NCBI GenBank assembly: GCA_937893945.1
Contig: CALCTA010000084.1
Span: forward strand, 1 to 22,203
DNA: 22,203 nucleotides
Origin: an uncultured Clostridia bacterium
Lineage (GTDB): Bacteria > Bacillota > Clostridia > Oscillospirales > CAG-272
Reading direction: 5' to 3'
A program made the position numbers and the translations under genes. Shown piece after piece: positions 13,859 through 21,857 of this stretch. The notes beneath the pieces were generated by a model. That model worked only from the letters and a program-made list of their open reading frames with translations. It did not search any database and was not told the DNA's origin. Position 1 is the stretch's first letter. Every line of letters starts with the position of its first letter.

Positions 13859-15172
13859 ATGAAGAAAGTATATCTTTCATTGATAAGCGCGCTTCTTCTT
13901 TGCGCTATCGCAATAAGCTTTTTTGGATGTAACTCGATGGAAGCTACAGACTTGATGGAGGGAATAACTCCGAACGAGACGCCGCAAAAGCCCTCTCCTA
14001 AGCCTCCTACGGCATCAGGAGATCCTACCGACAAGCCTCCCGTCTCCGACGAGCCTACTACTTTGAAGGCTGCCGATAATGCCGCCGCTACAGATTTTGC
14101 GCTTCGTCTCTTCAGGGCGAGCAACGAAAAAGGCAAAAACACACTCATCTCGCCCCTCTCGGTGCTTTGCGCACTCTCTATGACCGCAAACGGCGCTAAG
14201 GGAGAGACGAGAGAGCAGATGGAAGCTACTCTCGGAATGCCTATAGAGGAGCTTAATCTTTATATCTCCAACTATATGAATAGCCTCCCTAATACTGAGA
14301 AGTACAAGCTTCATCTGGCTAACTCTATCTGGTTTACAGATGACGAGCGCTTTACGGTAAATGAAGACTTCTTGCAGATCAATGCCGATTATTACGGCGC
14401 AGGTGCGTACAAGGCTCCGTTTGATGACTCCACGCTTGAGGATATCAATAATTGGGTGAAGAAAGAGACCGACGGAATGATCCCCAAGGTGCTTGACGAG
14501 ATACCGCCCGAGGCAGTTATGTATCTTGTTAACGCGCTTGCTTTTGAGGCTGAGTGGGCGGAGATCTACAATGAATACGCTGTTAGCGACGGCACTTTTA
14601 CTAAAGAAGACGGCACGAAGCAGAGCGTTGAATTTATGTACAGCGACGAAAGCACATACCTTGAGGACGATAAGGCTATCGGCTTTAAGAAGTACTACAA
14701 GGATAGAAAATATGCCTTCGTGGCTCTGCTCCCTAACGAGGGTGTCAGCGTTGACGAGTATATCGCCTCTCTTGACGGCGAGTCGCTGAACGCGCTTCTC
14801 AGTAACGCTAAGAATACCTCTGTATCCGCAAAAATGCCGAAGTTTGAGACGGAATATGACGTAGAAATGTCAAAGGTTCTTCAATCTATGGGTATGATCA
14901 ACGCGTTTGACGGCAATAAGGCGGATTTCTCCGGTCTTGGAACTTCAAGTGCGGGAAATCTTAGGATAAATCGCGTAATACACAAGACCTTTATATCGGT
15001 TGCAGAGAAGGGAACAAAGGCAGGTGCGTCAACTGTAGTTGAGGTTACGGATGAGTCTGCTCCCATGGAAATAAAGAGCGTGTTCCTCGACAGACCCTTT
15101 GTGTATATGCTCGTTGACTGTGAAAACAATCTTCCGTTCTTTATAGGCACGATGATGGATGTTGAAGCCTGA
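13859..15172 (+). CDS. Lipoprotein serpin 1 (predicted P1 Glu)
   Basis: 437 aa. Signal peptide 1-23 ends in the lipobox F-F-G-C24, so it is probably lipid-anchored outside the membrane. A Pro/Thr-rich linker (about 36-70) separates the anchor from the serpin domain (74-437). Family marks: N-T-L-I-S-P-L-S-V at 94-102, V-N-A-L-A-F-E-A-E-W at 224-233, and D-R-P-F-V-Y near the C-terminus. The hinge E383-K-G-T-K-A-G-A-S-T keeps the small residues needed for loop insertion, so it should be inhibitory. Counting P17 from E383 puts P1 at E399 and P1' at S400, suggesting a Glu-specific target; the exact bond is inferred. GAGGAG precedes the ATG. Heads the serpin pair behind the ECF-type promoter. Confidence 0.93.
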   Translation: MKKVYLSLISALLLCAIAISFFGCNSMEATDLMEGITPNETPQKPSPKPPTASGDPTDKPPVSDEPTTLKAADNAAATDFALRLFRASNEKGKNTLISPLSVLCALSMTANGAKGETREQMEATLGMPIEELNLYISNYMNSLPNTEKYKLHLANSIWFTDDERFTVNEDFLQINADYYGAGAYKAPFDDSTLEDINNWVKKETDGMIPKVLDEIPPEAVMYLVNALAFEAEWAEIYNEYAVSDGTFTKEDGTKQSVEFMYSDESTYLEDDKAIGFKKYYKDRKYAFVALLPNEGVSVDEYIASLDGESLNALLSNAKNTSVSAKMPKFETEYDVEMSKVLQSMGMINAFDGNKADFSGLGTSSAGNLRINRVIHKTFISVAEKGTKAGASTVVEVTDESAPMEIKSVFLDRPFVYMLVDCENNLPFFIGTMMDVEA

Positions 15173-15192
15173 ACGCGTTGAGGGAGGATAAA

Positions 15193-16449
15193 ATGAAAAA
15201 CAGAAATATTTGTTTGAGCGCTATCACCCTATTGCTTTTATGCGCGATGCTGTTTAATATCGTTTCCTGCACTAAAGTCAAGGCTGCCGATCTTATGGAT
15301 GGGGTAACTCCGCGAGAGGTAGAAGCGCGCGAGGAGCTTGGCGAGGATAACGCCGCCGTTACTGATTTCGCGATTCGTCTTTTTAAGGCGACTAATGCCG
15401 GTGGCAAAAACACGCTTATCTCTCCCCTCTCGGTGCTTTGCGCCCTCGCAATGACGACTAACGGCGCTAAGGGAGAGACGAGAGAGCAGATGGAAGCAAC
15501 GCTCGGAATGAGCGCAGAGGAGCTCAATCTCTATCTCTACTCGTATATGAACTCCTTGCCGACGGGTGAGAAGTATAAGCTCAGCTTGGCAAATTCTATT
15601 TGGTTCAGAGATGACGAGAGATTTACGGTAAACGAGGATTTCCTGCAGACTAATGCCGATTATTACGGCGCAGGCGCGTACAAAGCGCCCTTTGATAATT
15701 CTACTAAGAAGGACATCAATAATTGGGTAAAGGAAAATACCGACGGAATGATCCCCGAGGTTCTTGACGAGATACCGCCCGAGGCAGTTATGTATCTCGT
15801 TAACGCGCTTGCATTTGAAGCCGAGTGGTCGGACATATATGAAAAGAAGCAGGTGCGCGACGGCACTTTTACTAAAGAAGACGGAACTAAGCAGAGCGCT
15901 GAGTTTATGTACAGCGACGAGTACCGCTACCTTGAGGACGAAAATGCTACGGGATTTATGAAGTATTACAGAGGAAGCAAATACGCCTTTGTAGCGCTTC
16001 TTCCCAACGAGGGCGTAACAGTCTCTGAGTATTTGAATTCGATCGACGGAGAAGCTCTTAATTCTCTTTTGTCAGCGGCGGAGGGATGTTCAGTGCAGGC
16101 GGCAATACCGAAGTTTGAGACCGAGTACAGCGCCGAGATGTCGGAAATACTCAAGTCTATGGACATGCCGCTCGCTTTTGACGAGGACAATGCGGATTTC
16201 TCGGGTCTTGGCAGTTCAAGCGCGGGAAATATATATATAAACCGCGTGATACACAAGACCTTTATCTCGGTAGCCGAGAAGGGAACGAAGGCAGGCGCGA
16301 CTACTGTTATTGAAATGCCAAATAAATCAGACGCCGCTCCCGACGAGCCCAAGCGAGTATATCTCGACAGACCATTCGTTTATATGCTCGTTGACTGCGA
16401 GAACAACATTCCGTTCTTTATAGGAACGATGATGGATATTGAAAAGTAA
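15193..16449 (+). CDS. Lipoprotein serpin 2 (predicted P1 Lys)
   Basis: 418 aa from ATG 15193, preferred over 15178 because AGGGAGGAT lies directly upstream and the signal peptide begins M-K-N-R-N. Lipobox I-V-S-C26. It lacks the long Pro-rich linker of serpin 1, so the serpin domain (from about 54) sits closer to the membrane. The body is very similar to serpin 1 at protein and DNA level, pointing to a tandem duplication. The hinge E362-K-G-T-K-A-G-A-T-T is inhibitory-type. By the same count P1 is K378 and P1' S379, predicting a trypsin-like target. The loop beyond P1' is longer and Pro/Asp-rich. It starts 20 nt after serpin 1 and is followed by a strong terminator. Confidence 0.93.
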   Translation: MKNRNICLSAITLLLLCAMLFNIVSCTKVKAADLMDGVTPREVEAREELGEDNAAVTDFAIRLFKATNAGGKNTLISPLSVLCALAMTTNGAKGETREQMEATLGMSAEELNLYLYSYMNSLPTGEKYKLSLANSIWFRDDERFTVNEDFLQTNADYYGAGAYKAPFDNSTKKDINNWVKENTDGMIPEVLDEIPPEAVMYLVNALAFEAEWSDIYEKKQVRDGTFTKEDGTKQSAEFMYSDEYRYLEDENATGFMKYYRGSKYAFVALLPNEGVTVSEYLNSIDGEALNSLLSAAEGCSVQAAIPKFETEYSAEMSEILKSMDMPLAFDEDNADFSGLGSSSAGNIYINRVIHKTFISVAEKGTKAGATTVIEMPNKSDAAPDEPKRVYLDRPFVYMLVDCENNIPFFIGTMMDIEK

Positions 16450-16455
16450 ACTTAA

Positions 16456-16491
16456 TAGAAAAAACGGCTGAGAGATCAGCCGTTTTTTCTA
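16456..16491. terminator. Bidirectional intrinsic terminator after the serpins
   Basis: A 16-bp stem (16456-16471 with 16476-16491) around a GAGA tetraloop. Core ACGGCTGA/TCAGCCGT flanked by A6 and T6 runs. It lies between the serpin 2 stop and the convergent stop at 16500, so it serves both operons. Confidence 0.93.
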
Positions 16492-16499
16492 TGCGTAAC

Positions 16500-16790
16500 T
16501 TATTTGCTTGTGGGTGTGAGGACTTCGTTGTCCACGGTAATAGTGGGAGCGCCCTTTTCAAAGCGCAGGAGCGCCGCGGAGTCGCCAAGGCGGAAGACCT
16601 GCTCAGTACCCTTGAGAGAGAAGGGCTTCTCGCTTATGTCAAATTCGGTGCCGTCTATAGTTACTATCGCCTTGCCGCTAAGATACGAGCAGGTAAGCGC
16701 GATAGTATGAGTGAGCGTGTTGCCCGTCTCCTCGCCCGTTTCCATATCGGTCTCGGGCTCGCTGTATTCCCAGGTATATTTTTTAGCCAT
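16500..16790 (-). CDS. Small hypothetical protein, beta-rich
   Basis: 96 aa, not recognised with confidence. No signal peptide, membrane segment or cysteine cluster (a single Cys at 34). The pattern of short alternating hydrophobic stretches (L-S-G-K-A-I-V-T-I-D-G-T-E-F, Q-V-F-R-L-G-D-S-A-A-L-L-R-F, P-T-I-T-V-D-N-E-V-L) suggests a small beta-sandwich. The S-G-K-x-x-V-x-I-D-G core faintly recalls the FAIM1 fold, but this is only an impression. GGAGA lies before the ATG, 10 nt after the PHP gene stop. It is the last gene of the fumC / malic enzyme / PHP operon and ends at a shared terminator. Function unknown. Confidence 0.75.
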   Translation of the reverse strand: MAKKYTWEYSEPETDMETGEETGNTLTHTIALTCSYLSGKAIVTIDGTEFDISEKPFSLKGTEQVFRLGDSAALLRFEKGAPTITVDNEVLTPTSK

Positions 16791-16800
16791 ACTGTTCTCC

Positions 16801-17496
16801 TCAATAAAGATAGGGTATTACGATGTGTCCTGAGCAGTCAAATACGATGTCTTTCGATTTGATAGCCGCGGCAATATCGTAGGAGTCTTTCATTTTCTCC
16901 TTGGTCCTCATAAGCGCGAGAGCCTGATGTCCTGCGTGGTGGAAGTCTGTGCCCGCGGTTACGAGCTTTCCGCAGAGCTTTGCGTATCTCGCTCCAACTC
17001 CAACACGCGAGTTATGTCCCGGGTGAAGATTGAAGCTCTCGATGCCGTCTATAGAATCCTCGGGCGCAAGAACGATATTCTTCCTGAAAGGATGTGCCTG
17101 AATAATGACGTTGCGCTCGTTCTTGACTTCCTTATAGAAGTTCTCAATTCCGTAAGGGATAAGCTCGATAAAGCGGGGAATATCCTCGGGAGATACGCCG
17201 TAAACGAGATAATCGTTAGAGTTTTCGGTAAAGCGCATCTCAACGCCGAGGATTACATTGAGCTTTCCCTCTGCCGCTTTCTGTGCCTTGTAGTAGTCGC
17301 TAAGGTAGTGCTCCACACCCTCGTCGCAGTTATAGGGCGAGAGGTGATTTGTAAGCACGAGAGAGTCGACTCCAGCCTCGGCGTATATCTTAACTACCTC
17401 GTCGGCAGGAAAGTCTCCGCAGGAGCTTACGGGGAAGGAATGAGCGTGAAGCTCGGTCTTATAGGGGTAATCGGTTAAGATCTTAGAAAAATCCAT
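16801..17496 (-). CDS. PHP domain phosphoesterase
   Basis: 231 aa from ATG 17496, preferred over 17520 because ACGAGG sits before it and the longer form would overlap the malic enzyme stop. PHP superfamily metal ligands are in order: H17-x-H19 (E-L-H-A-H), H51 (T-N-H), E85 (G-V-E-M-R), H135 (Q-A-H-P-F), and D184-x-H186 (G-T-D-F-H-H). This is the histidinol-phosphatase/YciV-like set that hydrolyses phosphoesters with two or three metals. The substrate is not evident: nucleotide 3',5'-bisphosphates, short oligonucleotides or sugar phosphates are all possible. It follows malic enzyme by 10 nt. Confidence 0.88.
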   Translation of the reverse strand: MDFSKILTDYPYKTELHAHSFPVSSCGDFPADEVVKIYAEAGVDSLVLTNHLSPYNCDEGVEHYLSDYYKAQKAAEGKLNVILGVEMRFTENSNDYLVYGVSPEDIPRFIELIPYGIENFYKEVKNERNVIIQAHPFRKNIVLAPEDSIDGIESFNLHPGHNSRVGVGARYAKLCGKLVTAGTDFHHAGHQALALMRTKEKMKDSYDIAAAIKSKDIVFDCSGHIVIPYLY

Positions 17497-17506
17497 CTTT
17501 GCCTCG

Positions 17507-18679
17507 TTATATTCTTGCAACTCCCGTGCGCTTTGCCGCTTCCTTTACAGCCTCCGCAACTACACTTGCAACTCTCTTGTCAAGCGCGGGAGCGATAATG
17601 TTTTCCTCGTTAAGCTCCTCGTCAGAGATGAGAGAAGCGAGTGCGAGAGAGGTTGCGACCTTCATTTCCTCGTTGATGCAGGTAGCTCTGCAATCAAGCG
17701 CGCCACGGAAGATTCCGGGGAATGCGAGAACGTTGTTTATCTGGTTGGGGAAGTCAGAGCGTCCCGTACCGACGATGCGCGCGCCTGCTTTCTTAGCGAG
17801 GTCGGGCATTATTTCGGGAGTGGGGTTAGCCATGGGGAATACGATAGCGTCGGTAGCCATTGAAGCAACCATCTCCTCGCTTACGACACCGGGAGCGGAA
17901 ACGCCGATAAATACGTCAGCTCCGCGCATAGCGTCGGCAAGAGTGCCGCGCATAAGCGAGTGGTTGGTGAGCATAGCGATATCCTTGTGGGCGGAATTAA
18001 GGCTCTCGTCGTCGCGGCTGATGATACCGAAGCGGTCGACCATAACGAGATCACGAACGCCCATATTGAGAAGATGCTTACCGATAGCGCAGCCCGCAGA
18101 GCCCGCGCCGTTGATAACTACTCTGACCTTGCCGATGTCCTTCTTGACTATCTTGAGAGCGTTGAGCATAGCCGCCGCAACTACGATAGCCGTACCGTGC
18201 TGATCGTCGTGGAATACGGGAATGTCGCATATCTCCTTGAGCTTCTTTTCTATTTCAAAGCATCTGGGAGCGGCAATGTCCTCGAGGTTGATGCCGCCAA
18301 AGCTACCCGAGATGAGATAAACGGTGCGAACTATCTCGTCAACGTCCTTGGAACGAATGCAGATAGGGAATGCGTCAACGTCAGCAAAGGACTTAAAGAG
18401 CGCGCACTTACCCTCCATAACGGGCATACCAGCTTCAGGGCCTATATCTCCGAGACCAAGCACCGCCGTACCGTCGGTAACGACTGCGACAAGGTTGTTT
18501 CTTCTTGTCAGCTCGTAGGACTTGTTAACGTCCTTCTGTATCTCAAGGCAGGGCTCTGCAACACCGGGGGTGTATGCAAGAGAGAGGTCCTCTCTGCTCT
18601 CAATGGGGCAACGGGCGATAACCTCTATTTTGCCGTTCCATTCGTAATGCTTCTTGAGCGATTCTTGTCTGATGTCCAT
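17507..18679 (-). CDS. NAD-dependent malic enzyme
   Basis: 390 aa from ATG 18679, chosen over 18703 because AAGGAGAAC precedes it. It oxidatively decarboxylates malate to pyruvate with CO2 and NAD(P)H. Short bacterial class: A-Y36-T-P-G-V-A-E-P with the catalytic Tyr, G-L-G-D-I-G-P-E-A-G at 75-84, E-G-K91 with the catalytic Lys, metal ligands E133-D134 and D158/D159 in H-D-D-Q-H-G-T, and Rossmann G191-A-G-S-A-G. The Asp of V-D-R at the end of the second strand (215) favours NAD over NADP. It lies 30 nt after fumarase C in the same operon, so fumarate can flow to malate and then pyruvate. Confidence 0.95.
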   Translation of the reverse strand: MDIRQESLKKHYEWNGKIEVIARCPIESREDLSLAYTPGVAEPCLEIQKDVNKSYELTRRNNLVAVVTDGTAVLGLGDIGPEAGMPVMEGKCALFKSFADVDAFPICIRSKDVDEIVRTVYLISGSFGGINLEDIAAPRCFEIEKKLKEICDIPVFHDDQHGTAIVVAAAMLNALKIVKKDIGKVRVVINGAGSAGCAIGKHLLNMGVRDLVMVDRFGIISRDDESLNSAHKDIAMLTNHSLMRGTLADAMRGADVFIGVSAPGVVSEEMVASMATDAIVFPMANPTPEIMPDLAKKAGARIVGTGRSDFPNQINNVLAFPGIFRGALDCRATCINEEMKVATSLALASLISDEELNEENIIAPALDKRVASVVAEAVKEAAKRTGVARI

Positions 18680-18709
18680 TTTTGTTCTCCTTATATATTG
18701 CAAATAAAT

Positions 18710-20086
18710 TTAAACCATGTTTTCGGGTCGGACTATTCTGTCAAACTCATCAGAAGAGAGAAGTCCGAGCTTTTCTGCCGCTTCCTTGAGCGTTATATTC
18801 TCGGCGTATGCGAGCTTCGCTATTTTAGCGGCATTTTCGTAGCCTATATGGGTGTTGAGTGCGGTTACGAGCATAAGAGAGCTTGAAAGATAGCTCTGCA
18901 TTCGGCTCTCGTTCGCCCTGATACCGGCAACGCAGTTGGCTCTGAATGAGCGCATAGCGTCAGCGAGCAGGCGACAGGATTGCAGGAAATTATAGGCGCA
19001 TACCGGCATAAATACATTAAGCTCAAAGTTTCCCTGAGAGGCGGCAAGACCGACGGCTACGTCGTTAGCCATTACCTGAAGAGCCACCATAGTCATCGCC
19101 TCGCACTGCGTGGGATTTACCTTGCCGGGCATTATAGACGAGCCGGGCTCGTTCTCGGGTATGGTTATCTCGCCAAGACCGCAGCGCGGGCCCGAGGCGA
19201 GCCATCTGATATCGTTGGCTATCTTCATAAGGTCTGCGGCGAGCGCCTTGAGCGCGCCGTGGACGAACACGAGCTCGTCCTTTGAGGATAGCGCGTGATA
19301 TTTGTTTTCTGCGCTTAGAAAGGGAATATGAGTAAGTGTGGAGACCTTTGTTGCTACAAGCGTGTCAAATCCGCGAGGGGCGTTAAGTCCACTGCCTACA
19401 GCCGTACCGCCGAGCGCGATAGAGCTTAAGGTCTCCTTGGCATAATTTAGCATTTGCAGGTCTTTCTCAAGTGAGGAGCGCCATCCCGATATTTCAGCCG
19501 AGAAGCGAATAGGTGTAGCGTCCTGAAGATGAGTTCTGCCGCATTTGATGATCCCCTCGTTTTCGTCTTCAAGGCGGCGAAGCTCGGCTATAAGCTCGCA
19601 AAGAGCAGGGAGCAGACCGTTTTCTATAGAGACAAGGGCTGAAACGTGCATTGCCGAGGGAAAGACGTCATTTGAGGACTGAGACATATTTACGTCGTCG
19701 TTGGGGTGAAGAAGCTTCTTTCCCGCCTCTCTGTTGCCGTAGTTGGCTATTACCTCGTTGACGTTCATATTAGTCTGAGTTCCCGAGCCTGTCTGCCACA
19801 CAACGAGCGGAAAATGCTCGTCAAGCTCGCCTGAGATTATTTTCTCGCAGGCAGAGCGGATGGCAGAGAGCTTTTCGTCTGTCATTCGCTCGGGGCAAAG
19901 CTCGGCATTAGCCTCGGCAGATGCGAGCTTGAGTATCGCGAGAGAGCGGATTATCTCTATCGGCATAAGCTCAAGTCCTGCGCCGATGCGGAAGTTATCA
20001 AGACTTCGCTGAGTCTGTGCGCCCCAAAGGCGATCCTCGCGCACCTCGACCTCGCCCATCGAGTCGTGTTCAATTCTGTATTTCAT
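18710..20086 (-). CDS. fumC: Fumarate hydratase class II
   Basis: 458 aa, standard length. Iron-independent fumarase, which hydrates fumarate to L-malate reversibly. Seen: Q98-T-G-S-G-T-Q-T-N-M-N-V-N-E, S136-Q-S-S-N-D, G183-R-T-H186-L-Q-D-A with the catalytic His, and G-S-S-I-M-P-G-K-V-N-P-T-Q at 315-327, the fumarase/aspartase signature with the catalytic Ser. Aspartase shares this fold. The early L-W-G-A-Q-T-Q-R-S-L-x-N-F-x-I-G and the malic enzyme partner favour fumarase. The ATG overlaps the end of the phosphopantetheinyl transferase gene by 17 nt, with GAGG inside that gene as ribosome binding site, so the two are translationally linked. Confidence 0.94.
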   Translation of the reverse strand: MKYRIEHDSMGEVEVREDRLWGAQTQRSLDNFRIGAGLELMPIEIIRSLAILKLASAEANAELCPERMTDEKLSAIRSACEKIISGELDEHFPLVVWQTGSGTQTNMNVNEVIANYGNREAGKKLLHPNDDVNMSQSSNDVFPSAMHVSALVSIENGLLPALCELIAELRRLEDENEGIIKCGRTHLQDATPIRFSAEISGWRSSLEKDLQMLNYAKETLSSIALGGTAVGSGLNAPRGFDTLVATKVSTLTHIPFLSAENKYHALSSKDELVFVHGALKALAADLMKIANDIRWLASGPRCGLGEITIPENEPGSSIMPGKVNPTQCEAMTMVALQVMANDVAVGLAASQGNFELNVFMPVCAYNFLQSCRLLADAMRSFRANCVAGIRANESRMQSYLSSSLMLVTALNTHIGYENAAKIAKLAYAENITLKEAAEKLGLLSSDEFDRIVRPENMV

Positions 20087-20747
20087 AAAGGTCGCACCTC
20101 TTTTTTATCAAAAAATCCTCGCTTAGCGTCGGCATATAGTCGCCACTCTCTCGGCAAACAGAAATATACGCGTGCCTACCGTTATCCTTCAGCGAAAAGA
20201 GAGAAAAGTCATAGCTTTCGTCAAGCCCGTCCGCACGGCAGATCGCCGTAAGCCCCTCGCCCGTTATCTTCGCGAGCGCCTCTTTTTTTGTCCAGAGGGC
20301 GAAGAAATCTTCTGTGGGAGAGTTGCTCTCGGATATTGCCTTATGCTCGTCGGGAGCAAAAAAACGCCGCGAGAGCGAGATGAAATCCCGACGCTCGTCA
20401 ACAAACTCAAGGTCTATGCCGACAGGCGTGTCAGAGAGAGCGACAGCAACCGTGTCCTCTGAGTGAGAAATGCTGAAGAATAGCTCTGACGAAGTAAAAT
20501 ACGGCTTGCCCCCAGACGTACGGCAGATAGAAATATCGTCCTGCGCCGCGCCCGAAAGCTCCAAAAGCTCGTAAAGGCAGAGAAGAGAGGAGAGCGAGTT
20601 GTTTTTGTATTCTTGATTTTTTATTGCAGAAAGGCGGAGCTTCTCGCTCTCACCAAAAGGGAGAGTGGCAATGAGCGTGTCCGCATCTGTAGAAAAGCAG
20701 GGAGATGGCGCGAGAATTATTTTGCAAAAATTCTTTTTTTGAGCCAT
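20070..20747 (-). CDS. 4'-phosphopantetheinyl transferase, Sfp type
   Basis: 225 aa from ATG 20747, preferred over 20774 because GAGGTGA is well placed and the extra residues (R-K-E-R-R) look non-native. It transfers 4'-phosphopantetheine from CoA to a Ser of carrier proteins. Seen: F-S-I-S-H-S at 91-96, G-I-D112-L-E114 for magnesium, and W152-T-K-K-E156-A-L-A-K160, the Sfp-type signature. At this length it is closer to Sfp than to the ~120-aa AcpS. No polyketide or nonribosomal peptide genes are in the window, so it could serve fatty acid acyl carrier protein or a pathway elsewhere. First gene of the operon with fumC. Confidence 0.9.
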   Translation of the reverse strand: MAQKKNFCKIILAPSPCFSTDADTLIATLPFGESEKLRLSAIKNQEYKNNSLSSLLCLYELLELSGAAQDDISICRTSGGKPYFTSSELFFSISHSEDTVAVALSDTPVGIDLEFVDERRDFISLSRRFFAPDEHKAISESNSPTEDFFALWTKKEALAKITGEGLTAICRADGLDESYDFSLFSLKDNGRHAYISVCRESGDYMPTLSEDFLIKKRCDLYEIQN

Positions 20748-20776
20748 TTTCTCACCTCGCCTTTCTTTCCGCATAT

Positions 20777-20805
20777 ATTATACTACATTTTTCAAAAAAA
20801 TTCAA
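20777..20805 (-). promoter_or_regulatory. Sigma-A promoter for the PPTase-fumC-malic enzyme operon
   Basis: On the minus strand TTGAAT (20800-20805), 17-nt spacer, TATAAT (20777-20782). Transcription should start near 20770, about 23 nt before the PPTase ATG. The surrounding gene-free stretch (20748-20852) is A/T-rich and otherwise shows no clear terminator for the upstream APH-like gene. Confidence 0.7.
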
Positions 20806-20852
20806 TACATTTGGGGCTAAAAGAGAGCGGAGAAAAGGGAATTTTTATAGGT

Positions 20853-21737
20853 TTAATTCTGCTGGGTATTCAATATTTCAGCCGCCTGCTTCTTTGCGAG
20901 CGGCAGGTATTTTTTATAATATTCGCCGTCGGTCTCCTGATATTTATTCCCGACGAACACCCATTCGCAGTATTCATAGAATAAAAAGTATTCTAAGGTA
21001 TGCAACCACTCTTGATAAAGAACGCCTTTTTCCTTTAGAAGCTTGTCATAATAATAATCTATCGCAAAAGCTTTATCAGCATCTGTCATATAAAAGAGAG
21101 CGCCCTTATCCTCTTGCGTGTGAGCTATCAGTCTTGCAAAGGGCGTTGGATACGGCAACATTCCGCCTATCTCCCAATCGATCAGATAAGCATTTTGCTC
21201 GGCAATAATAATATTAAAAGGGAGCAGATCGTCGTGGCAAAGCGCTTTAGGCGTAGATCGATATAGCATCAAAAATTTCTCATAAGCTTCTTCAAGCAAG
21301 GGGTCTCCGAGATATTTTCCTCGATCTTTGCGATTGGCGAGGCTTTTCTCAAAGGAATTCTCCAAGCCGTCTATACTTTGCATTTCCCACGTTTCTTTTT
21401 GTAAAGCGATCAAAGAATCCAACGCCAGCGTCAGCTTCTTGCGGTCGCATCGGCAGAGATCCTCTCCCTCGATGTATTCCATAAGAAGATAGGTTTGTTC
21501 ATCTGCCGTTACAGTTTGATATATCTTAGGAACACTATTCTTGCATACACCCGAAATAGCCGCATAAATATAACTTTCATTGCCCTTGGCTTCTTTGAGG
21601 ATATATCTTTCATTATGCGTATCTATTCTCCACACTTGATACAGCTCGTCATCTTCTTCGTGCTTTAATTGCGTTATCGTTGCGCTTGGAGATATAGAAA
21701 CGGCGTCAATACGTTCTAATATTTTCTGTAATTCCAT
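20853..21737 (-). CDS. Aminoglycoside phosphotransferase / choline kinase-like protein
   Basis: 294 aa with the protein-kinase-like fold of the APH family. ATP Lys in Y-I-L-K48-E, hinge L-L-M-E-Y-I-E-G-E-D-L at 84-94, catalytic loop C-H168-D169-D-L-L-P-F-N175 (the H-x-D-x-x-x-x-N Brenner motif), and metal Asp in L-I-D187-W-E. These bacterial proteins phosphorylate hydroxyls of small molecules: choline, ethanolamine, thiamine, sugars or aminoglycosides. The I-D-W-E variant and acidic surface fit choline/ethanolamine kinase-like members better than known resistance enzymes, but the substrate is open. The gene is more A/T-rich than its neighbours and stands alone with its own promoter, so it may be a recent arrival. 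Confidence 0.85.
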   Translation of the reverse strand: MELQKILERIDAVSISPSATITQLKHEEDDELYQVWRIDTHNERYILKEAKGNESYIYAAISGVCKNSVPKIYQTVTADEQTYLLMEYIEGEDLCRCDRKKLTLALDSLIALQKETWEMQSIDGLENSFEKSLANRKDRGKYLGDPLLEEAYEKFLMLYRSTPKALCHDDLLPFNIIIAEQNAYLIDWEIGGMLPYPTPFARLIAHTQEDKGALFYMTDADKAFAIDYYYDKLLKEKGVLYQEWLHTLEYFLFYEYCEWVFVGNKYQETDGEYYKKYLPLAKKQAAEILNTQQN

Positions 21738-21768
21738 TTATCATCACCACATAGATTTCTTTTTGATG

Positions 21769-21797
21769 ATTATATCATAAAATTTACTTTTTTTCAA
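21769..21797 (-). promoter_or_regulatory. Sigma-A promoter for the APH-like gene
   Basis: On the minus strand TTGAAA (21792-21797), 17-nt spacer, TATAAT (21769-21774). Expected start near 21762, about 25 nt before the ATG at 21737. Confidence 0.7.
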
Positions 21798-21857
21798 GGC
21801 TTTTTGAAGCTCGTAGTATTGTATGTAGAAGGGGATAATATTCTCACGTCTTTTTAC

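Noticed and set aside
17960..18886. 308-codon plus-strand open frame
   Set aside because: It lies opposite malic enzyme and the end of fumC, whose reading frames carry clear family motifs. Its peptide shows no family signature and no ribosome binding site; it is a shadow frame.
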